The translations under genes were made by a program, and so were the position numbers. A stretch of 11,345 bases of DNA, from contig CBINHE010000115.1 of assembly GCA_966250375.1 (NCBI GenBank), positions 1 to 11,345 on the forward strand, in the 5' to 3' direction. The stretch comes from CAMLDH01 sp966250375. GTDB taxonomy: Bacteria > Pseudomonadota > Gammaproteobacteria > Burkholderiales > Burkholderiaceae_D. The notes beneath the pieces were generated by a model. The model saw only the letters and a list, made by a program, of their open reading frames with translations, made no database searches and was not told where the DNA came from. This document shows, piece by piece, positions 6,593-11,345 of this stretch (positions are counted from its first letter, which is position 1; each line of letters starts with the position of its first letter).

Positions 6593-7168
6593 CTAATGAT
6601 TCAAAGAAAGCTGCGGATCTTGCAGCGTAGGCACCTGCCCCACGATATCAGCTGCATCGAACGTGACCATCCTGACCTTGTAAAGCACGGATGGCAGGTA
6701 TTTCCCGCCCAAAAGTCCCCACACGTTGCTCAAATCCTGAATCTTCAGGTTCTCCATATCCAGGATCAGTTTTTCGATGCGCTGATCGAGATCCGGCGTA
6801 CTGTTCCGATCGAATACCGGCTGCCGTTGAAAAAAGCTGATCGTGTTCGAGATCAGTTTCAATGCTTCAGGGTAGTTCTTGCCGCTGAAATTTGCCGCCA
6901 CCATGACATACAGATTCAGATAGAGGGGCGGTACGCTGATGGGGGAACGTGCGTTACCGCTGGCGTTACTGGACGGCTTGCGGAACGGAACCGTGTCGCG
7001 CTCGATGTTTGTGAGCAGCATCACCAGCTTGTTGTTCACATTGGGTGCGATGCTGCCGTCGGGCTCCACAATATTGGATACGGTGACGATGTCTTCGGTG
7101 AGACCGAACGACCGCTTCAAAAACTGGTTCAGTTGATTCGCAAGATGACTTATTGCCGCATTGATCAC
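6593..7168 (-). CDS. eCIS tail terminator/cap protein, DUF4255 (Pvc16 N-terminal domain)
   Basis: This protein of about 191 residues matches the DUF4255 / Pvc16-N family, the Afp16-like factor that caps the sheath-tube end and sets particle length. Visible family features are INAAISHLANQLNQFLKRSF near the start, GLTEDIVTVSNIVEPDGSIA, KLVMLLTNIERDT, and PPLYLNLYVMVAANFSGKNY followed by EALKLISNTISFFQRQPVF. I chose the GTG at 7168 because the family normally begins just before INAA. An ATG at 7282 would add 38 residues, rich in Arg and Lys, with no family resemblance. The GTG has a weak ribosome site, so the start is uncertain. In many one-sheath eCIS loci this gene opens the operon, and a promoter-like sequence lies about 160 bp upstream. 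Confidence 0.85.
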   Translation of the reverse strand: MINAAISHLANQLNQFLKRSFGLTEDIVTVSNIVEPDGSIAPNVNNKLVMLLTNIERDTVPFRKPSSNASGNARSPISVPPLYLNLYVMVAANFSGKNYPEALKLISNTISFFQRQPVFDRNSTPDLDQRIEKLILDMENLKIQDLSNVWGLLGGKYLPSVLYKVRMVTFDAADIVGQVPTLQDPQLSLNH

Positions 7169-7328
7169 AGTTACGACCGCTTTTTTATAATGTTTAAAAA
7201 TGTCTCTTTGCGGCCGATGCTTTTTTCTATCACCTCGCCAGGGAAAACGTCCACTGGTCTGCATCAACGGGCGCCACAACATGCCGCATCTTTATTGATA
7301 CCGATCAATGTGGTTTTCGCACGGCAGG

Positions 7329-7357
7329 ATCTTACCAAAAAAGTTGCACCTGCCCAA
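7329..7357 (-). promoter_or_regulatory. Candidate sigma-70 promoter of the eCIS operon
   Basis: On the minus strand TTGGGC is followed after exactly 17 bases by TAAGAT, a reasonable -35/-10 pair. It lies about 160 bp before the favoured DUF4255 start and about 47 bp before the longer alternative ATG. It is the best pair I found between the operon and the IS remnants. No operator is recognisable around it. Constitutive or housekeeping-sigma expression is inferred only from the hexamers. Confidence 0.4.
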
Positions 7358-7574
7358 CATTTTTTCTTTATACCCTCTTGCCACGGAAAAAGCACATGCC
7401 AAATATGACAGGGTGACAAATCGCAAGAACTTGATGTAATGAAACAATTTCAAGTCATCATGGCGGTAGTGGAATGCGGGCTGGTGTTCTGTGGCACGGC
7501 GAAACTGTCATCGACTGGCTTCGACAGTTGGTATGCGCCAATTTTTAAGCCTCTATCAAAAGGCGGAGAATTTG
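7358..7574. other. Stretch without a recognised gene
   Basis: This piece lies between the eCIS promoter region and the first recognisable transposase sequence. A plus-strand frame opens at 7439 and runs into the IS256-like segment, but its first 40 or so codons match nothing I know. An imperfect inverted pair, CGCCAATTTTT and AGAATTTGGCG, lies at about 7538-7579 and may mark the boundary of the mobile sequence. Confidence 0.4.
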
Positions 7575-7795
7575 GCGCTTACGCCGAAGCCGAGTTGAGC
7601 GCCTTTGAGGAAGGTCTGTGGGGGCAGAAACTCTCGACGGTGGCCGCCAGTTGAACCGGGCCTGGCCGCATGTGATTCCGCTCTTTGCGTTCCACCCGCA
7701 GTGCAACGCGTCATTTACACAACAAATGCCATCGAAGCGTGAATGCGCTGCTACGCAAGATCATCAAAACCCGCAGCCATTTCCCCATCGGGCTC
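7575..7795 (+). pseudogene. IS256-family transposase remnant, multiply frameshifted
   Basis: Pieces of an IS256-type (Mutator-like) transposase C-terminal region can be read in sequence by jumping frames. They are AYAEAELSAFEEGLWGQK to about 7654, NRAWPHVIPLFAF at about 7650-7692, RVIYTTNAIEA at about 7707-7739, and VNALLRKIIKTRSHFP at about 7739-7790. The order and spacing match the family's 'W..HVIPFFAFP...RR.IYTTNAIES.N..LRK.IK.R..FP' block. At least three frame changes separate them, so this is dead. The N-terminal catalytic region is absent and the C-terminal end is cut off where IS66-like sequence begins. Confidence 0.8.
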
Positions 7796-7960
7796 GGTGC
7801 TGATTCTGCCGCCAATGCGCCAGCCTCATCGGGCATGACATCTTTCGCCTTCGGCAGGCGTGGCTTCTTTTCCGACGGCGTGCCAAAGATCTGCCTGGTT
7901 GCCGCCGCCAACTGCTCCCTCAGCAATTGGATCTGCGTTTCCTGCGCGGCCACCAACAGG
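7792..7960 (-). pseudogene. tnpC: IS66-family transposase TnpC remnant (N-terminal end)
   Basis: The minus-strand frame reads LVAAQETQIQLLREQLAAAT then RQIFGTPSEKKPRLPKAKD. This matches the helical N-terminus of IS66-type TnpC ('IQ.LREQLA..RR.LFG..SEK'). The zinc-finger-like and DDE catalytic parts that should follow are missing, because the sequence runs straight into the IS256 remnant. The frame stays open upstream to 8157, but residues before the match are not recognisable as IS66. The fragment has the same orientation as the tnpA remnant at 11008-11241. Confidence 0.75.
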
Positions 7961-8276
7961 AAAGTCAGCACCAGCGCCCCAATCAACATGGCCTCGTCGC
8001 TGCAGGAATTTTGCGTGATGGGGAATACCCCTGTGCGTCGCTCATGGTCGGGGCCGACGGAGATGGTGATGAGCCGCTCGCCGAGTTGCACGTCGTAGCG
8101 ATCGGATGCCCGGGGCTGTTCGCCAGCAAGGGCTTCATGCGGTTGCCCTGCAAACAAAGCCCCGGTAATGCACTACAACCCAATTTCTTTCATTCAACGG
8201 AACTTTACATTGCCGACAACCACTCAAGCGCATTGCACGAAGAATTTATCGCTTACGAATTACTCACGTTAACTTT
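7961..8276. other. Unassigned sequence between IS66 remnant and effector
   Basis: I see no gene that I can support. Frames on both strands are open for 60-120 codons but their translations look like chance coding. One minus-strand frame (8157 downwards) includes QPHEALAGEQPRASDRYDVQ, faintly like the C-terminal end of IS3/IS481-type integrases, but too weak to call. From about 8190 the DNA turns AT-rich, as upstream regions often do. Confidence 0.4.
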
Positions 8277-8278
8277 AC

Positions 8279-8384
8279 TTAAGGAAGCGCAGATTTAATC
8301 GGTTCCCCCGAATCGCCACCTTTATAAATCAACGAGTTGCGAGTGTATTTTGGCGAAAAAACGATTAAATCCGCGCTTCCTTAA
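8279..8384. mobile_element. 98-bp MITE-like hairpin element bounded by TTAA
   Basis: Two 25-base arms, 8277-8301 and 8362-8386, are inverted repeats with a single mismatch (24 of 25 pair). A further short pair, TCGCCA at 8313-8318 and TGGCGA at 8351-8356, lies inside. Both outer ends read CTTAAGGAAGCGC when followed inward, so a 98-bp body beginning GGAAGCGC is flanked by TTAA on each side, as a target duplication would give. There is no room for a transposase. The right arm runs into the coding frame of the effector gene and contains a TATAAA box at 8323-8328. It may supply that gene's promoter or first codons. Confidence 0.65.
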
Positions 8385-11028
8385 GTTGAATAGATATATG
8401 ATCAAATTTCATCGTCCTAACTTAGTCATCGCGACGCTCGATACTCCACCCACCAAGCGCAATCTGCTTCAGAAAATTTTTCATAAAAAGAAAGACGACC
8501 TATCGCCTGCCGAACGCCGTGCAGTACAAATATATGCCGATAGAAGCAGCCGGACCAAGCTCTTCGGCGGCTTGATTAGCATCAACAAAAAGCCGGACTT
8601 GCAATCCCTGACGACATTTACCGTGAAACGTTTGCGCGAACTGGCCGACCGCATGCATAAGCTAGACGCGAAGCAGGAAGAAAACGATCAAGCCAATGAA
8701 GCAAAACGTATTGCCGACATGCGAAGCATTGAAAGCGATGGCGAGGATGCGGATGAACAAAACCGGGAACGTAACGCCGTTGCCAATGAAATTGTCGATA
8801 TGTTCAGCGCGGCTGCCAGGAAAGGCATCGATCTTTCAAAGACTCTGAGCAGCGACGAGATCATCTACTTGACCCACGCAATGGAACTGACCGGGAACGT
8901 CTCCGTAACGCAGCCGGACTCTCCAGACCGGCAGGCTCCTTCAACTTCAACTTCAGGCCGGCAACATAACAGGAATTTCAGCCATTTGCCGCAACTGCGC
9001 AATCATCCTTTTAGCAACTTGCGTATTTCGACCGGTGCCGCTGCATCGCCGCAAGAACGGAAGGATGCCCTCGACGGAGCGCCACCGCAAATGACGCTAG
9101 CCGAATATTTTAATATCCCGCGCTCGCCACAGACCTCGGATTCTGGAAATGACGCCATCCATTCATCTGAAATGGAAGCCCCTCGTTTGCCACGCGGATT
9201 GGGTTGGCCCCTGCAGATGTTGATCGAGGAGGATAAAAATTTCGACACGGAGCAAATTGCCACGACGTCGCACAAGGGCAAGGGCAAGGAAATCTTCATC
9301 GCCCCCGAAGAAACCGGCCTGCCTGCCCCATCTTCAGCACAAGCACCTTCATCCAGACCGCCGCTGCATCGGGAGTACAACATTGCTCCGCTGCCGGCAA
9401 TTCCGGCTAGGCTAAAAAATGGGTTTGCAGCATCGTCGGAACCGCTCACACCCAAAGATGCGCGGCCGCTGGATAAAAAAGAGCGATCGGTATTCAAGAA
9501 TTGGAGCCAGCGCGTCTCCAAATCCTTATCCCGTAGCGCCTATCGAGAATTCATGTCGGAGATGGAAGAACTGGTCAAAGCCATGGAGCAGGATGGCCAA
9601 CTGCTTGATGGATGCATCGGGTTGATGCGGGATGGTTTAACCGACTGTGTCGACCGACCGCTGGTGATGTGGCAGCAAATTTGGACCAAAAAATACATCC
9701 GCGATGCCGAGCTAGGAAAATATACCATCAACAATGTGTACGACATGGGAATCCACACGTGTCGTCTGGCCCAGGTGGATGAGCACGCACAACAGTTGAT
9801 AAAAAACATCAGCGACGACAATAAACGGCTAAAAAGATTCGCTGAAAGAGAAAGCACTGAAGTGATATTGCATGCTCGCGAATCGCTACGAGATCTATTG
9901 AATCTGCCGATACCGAAGACCGACAGTACCTCGGGCGTCCAGGCGGGACTCATACCTGGTATGTATTCCAAGGAACTAGTCGTATACGGCAAAGACCTGC
10001 TTCAGGCCGAGCTGGGAGACAGGAGTCACCAAGTGGCGCATTTTCTCGCTTCTTGGACGCCTCTTACGCAGCAATTGCGTAGATTATCACCGGAGCTCGA
10101 TGCTATACACCGGGCAATCGACACACACAGGGATGCGATTCTCTGTGCGATTGAAGAACATAACAGCGACGATCCGAATTGGAGGGGGTTGGCGCCGCTC
10201 ACCAGTGAAAGCTACGATGAGCGTCTGAAGCAGTGCGGCAAGGAAGCGGAAGACATGCATTTCGCTGCCGACCTGGCTGCAGTAAAAACCTTCATGTACG
10301 GCCATCACGAGACCGATGTAACGCAGAAACCACCGCTGGAAGTCGAACTTGAAAAAGTCAGTGCCGTACGGACGCAAACCATGGCACAACGCTTCATACC
10401 TGCTCTGAAAGAGGCATTGGCAAGCGAGCAAATCAATCCATCTTGGGTACATCCGATCAACCGCTGGAACCTGCTCCATGTCGCTGCTGCCTCTGACGAT
10501 CCGAAGCTGGTCAAGGCCTTGAAAGAGCTGGGCGTCGATATGCATCAGGCGGACAATAAAGGCATGCTGCCGCTTCATGTGGCAGCATTGATTGGTTCCG
10601 CTGCGGCCATACGGGCACTGGATGACCTGGAAAATATCAGCACCAGAGACAAGGCAGGTAACAGCCCTGTTCACTTGGTTGCCTTCTCGGGATCAGTGGA
10701 TGCATTGGGGGCACTATTCCAAAAGAGTAATGCCCAAGGATCGCAAGAAGCGCTTGAAGAAGCGCCTTCAAACGGTGTCGACGTGAATATCAAGAACCCG
10801 ATTTCAGGCCAAACCCCGCTGCATATCGCCGTGATGAGGGAAAATTTCGTCATGGTGCGTACGCTGATAGGCGCCGGCGCCGATCCCCGGATAAAAGATC
10901 AAAATAATAAAACCGCGAAGGATTTGCTGAAACATGCTAACGCCCAAAATGACCCGGAAGGATACAAGTTGACGAAAAAAGCCTTGAAAATGGGAGATAA
11001 GATGATGCTATTGCAAGAAAGGGGGTAA
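8350..11028 (+). CDS. Effector-like NEL-type E3 ubiquitin ligase with C-terminal ankyrin repeats
   Basis: This 892-residue protein has no signal peptide or membrane segment. Residues 1-50 are basic, 85-175 are charged and helical, and about 180-378 are Pro/Ser-rich and probably disordered. Residues about 380-650 resemble the NEL domain of IpaH/SspH ligases: VFKNWSQRVSKSLSRSAYRE leads to DCVDR at 432-436, whose Cys-x-Asp-Arg matches the NEL active site. ESTEVILHARESLRDLLNLP, AHFLASWTPLTQQLRRLSPE and LTSESYDERLKQCGKEAEDM then follow the family order. NEL enzymes move ubiquitin via the Cys inside host cells. Residues about 704-856 hold four ankyrin repeats (NLLHVAAAS, LPLHVAALIG, SPVHLVAFSG, TPLHIAVMRE). 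Leucine-rich repeats are absent. The start is ambiguous: TTG at 8350 lies inside the hairpin element, while ATG at 8398 drops 16 residues. Neither has a strong SD. Divergent from the eCIS operon, it may be its cargo or a type III effector. Confidence 0.85.
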   Translation: MAKKRLNPRFLKLNRYMIKFHRPNLVIATLDTPPTKRNLLQKIFHKKKDDLSPAERRAVQIYADRSSRTKLFGGLISINKKPDLQSLTTFTVKRLRELADRMHKLDAKQEENDQANEAKRIADMRSIESDGEDADEQNRERNAVANEIVDMFSAAARKGIDLSKTLSSDEIIYLTHAMELTGNVSVTQPDSPDRQAPSTSTSGRQHNRNFSHLPQLRNHPFSNLRISTGAAASPQERKDALDGAPPQMTLAEYFNIPRSPQTSDSGNDAIHSSEMEAPRLPRGLGWPLQMLIEEDKNFDTEQIATTSHKGKGKEIFIAPEETGLPAPSSAQAPSSRPPLHREYNIAPLPAIPARLKNGFAASSEPLTPKDARPLDKKERSVFKNWSQRVSKSLSRSAYREFMSEMEELVKAMEQDGQLLDGCIGLMRDGLTDCVDRPLVMWQQIWTKKYIRDAELGKYTINNVYDMGIHTCRLAQVDEHAQQLIKNISDDNKRLKRFAERESTEVILHARESLRDLLNLPIPKTDSTSGVQAGLIPGMYSKELVVYGKDLLQAELGDRSHQVAHFLASWTPLTQQLRRLSPELDAIHRAIDTHRDAILCAIEEHNSDDPNWRGLAPLTSESYDERLKQCGKEAEDMHFAADLAAVKTFMYGHHETDVTQKPPLEVELEKVSAVRTQTMAQRFIPALKEALASEQINPSWVHPINRWNLLHVAAASDDPKLVKALKELGVDMHQADNKGMLPLHVAALIGSAAAIRALDDLENISTRDKAGNSPVHLVAFSGSVDALGALFQKSNAQGSQEALEEAPSNGVDVNIKNPISGQTPLHIAVMRENFVMVRTLIGAGADPRIKDQNNKTAKDLLKHANAQNDPEGYKLTKKALKMGDKMMLLQERG

Positions 11029-11241
11029 GTATAAAACTAAAGCGGCTTTCAGACGGGTGACGTCCGCCGGCCGCGTCCGCACCAATGCCGGCGGACCGGA
11101 AAGCCGCTTCTTCCAATAGCTGAATACGTGTGGAACCAGATCGTGCGTCTTGCAGTAAGCGGCCTGCGAGTGGCCACTGGCTTGGCCAAGCTTCGAGGTG
11201 GGCTTGCCATTGCTCGCGAGTGGAGTAAGGGATTTCTTCAT
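11008..11241 (-). pseudogene. tnpA: IS66-family TnpA (Orf1) remnant with two frame changes
   Basis: The minus-strand start reads MKKSL, then the neighbouring frame reads YSTREQWQAHLEAW, and the first frame resumes with ASGHSQAAYCKTHDLVPHVF followed by SYWKKRL. Joined, this is the helix-turn-helix TnpA of IS66-type elements. A loss of one base near 11227 and a gain of one near 11187 (an extra C after the LEAW codons) would explain it, so the two nearly cancel but the recognition helix region between is scrambled. The segment after KKRL is short and does not resemble the usual tail. tnpB does not follow, and the effector gene ends right beside it on the other strand. Confidence 0.8.
11040..11109. 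terminator. Two-tier hairpin after the effector gene
   Basis: Outer arms AAGCGGCTTTC and GAAAGCCGCTT pair over 11 bp, and inside them GTCCGCCGG and CCGGCGGAC pair over 9 bp. The structure begins 12 bp after the effector stop. On the minus strand it is followed by TTAGTTTTAT, a fair T-rich tail, while on the plus strand only CTTCTTCC follows. It could therefore end transcripts from the tnpA side and less surely those of the effector. It overlaps the end of the tnpA remnant. Confidence 0.45.
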
Positions 11242-11303
11242 GGGCGTGACTCCTTGTCGGAGGGCACGCCATTATTCAGCAGTCGGAGGACGTAGCGGAA
11301 AGG

Positions 11304-11337
11304 AAAGTTGTCAATCTTGTGCCGGTAAAGTTGTCAA
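11304..11337. repeat. Repeated AAAGTTGTCAA motif, possible IS terminal repeats
   Basis: The 11-base motif AAAGTTGTCAA occurs at 11304-11314 and 11327-11337, a period of 23 bases. Read on the minus strand it is TTGACAACTTT with CCGGCA between copies. Multiple short terminal repeats of this kind are found at ends of IS21-type elements, so a further mobile element may begin at or beyond the right edge. Only two copies are visible. Confidence 0.35.
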
Positions 11338-11345
11338 CTCCGATA

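Noticed and set aside
7961..8157. Integrase-like 'QPHEAL' segment on the minus strand
   Set aside because: Only one short motif resembles the C-terminus of some integrases, with no supporting catalytic motifs nearby.
8290..8350. A hrpII-type box (TTCG-N16-TTCG) before the effector, which would indicate type III regulation
   Set aside because: I found no pair of TTCG motifs at the required spacing on the plus strand in the upstream region.
9003..10674. Minus-strand frames of 150-195 codons within the effector gene
   Set aside because: The plus-strand frame is continuous and carries domain-like sequence. The antisense translations show no motif.

Overview
The window holds the front half of an extracellular contractile injection system (eCIS, related to the Afp and PVC particles) on the minus strand. 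Next to it, on the plus strand, is a large effector-like gene set among decayed insertion sequences. The GC content is moderate, and IS66 and IS256 remnants and several palindromic or MITE-like repeats are present. This suggests a proteobacterium, perhaps of the Burkholderiales, with a host-associated or predation-exposed lifestyle. The taxonomic guess is weak because no housekeeping gene is present.

Region 1 (about 7357 down to 61, minus strand). Read in transcription order: a DUF4255 / Pvc16-N-like tail-terminator protein (7168-6593), an unrecognised 289-residue protein (6577-5708), a roughly 300-bp palindrome-rich spacer, one sheath protein (5399-3795), two gp19-like inner-tube paralogues (3720-3262 and 3224-2745), a 58-residue DUF5908/Afp6-like protein (2740-2564), an Afp7-like LysM baseplate protein (2563-1871), and an Afp8/VgrG-like spike (1851-61). 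This is the eCIS order terminator, sheath, tube, tube, small protein, LysM, spike. The gp25, PAAR, gpJ, tape-measure and ATPase genes are expected beyond the left edge. Together these proteins would build the cap, the contractile sheath, the inner tube and the tube-spike junction of a one-sheath particle.

Region 2 (about 7360-8390). This is an IS graveyard. It contains a multiply frameshifted IS256-family transposase piece on the plus strand, the N-terminal end of an IS66-family TnpC on the minus strand, and a 98-bp hairpin element bounded by TTAA whose right arm overlaps the first codons of the next gene.

Region 3 (8350-11028, plus strand). One 892-codon gene encodes what I read as a NEL-family (IpaH/SspH-type) E3 ubiquitin ligase domain, with a Cys-x-Asp-Arg active-site motif at residues 433-436. 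It is followed by C-terminal ankyrin repeats and has no leucine-rich repeats. A eukaryote-targeting effector beside a contractile injection system suggests that it could be cargo, but this is inference.

Region 4 (11029-11345). A large hairpin overlaps a frameshifted IS66 tnpA remnant, and a repeated motif resembling IS terminal repeats lies at the right edge. The tnpA remnant and the tnpC remnant left of the effector are both on the minus strand and in the right relative order. The effector gene may therefore sit inside a dismembered IS66-type element.
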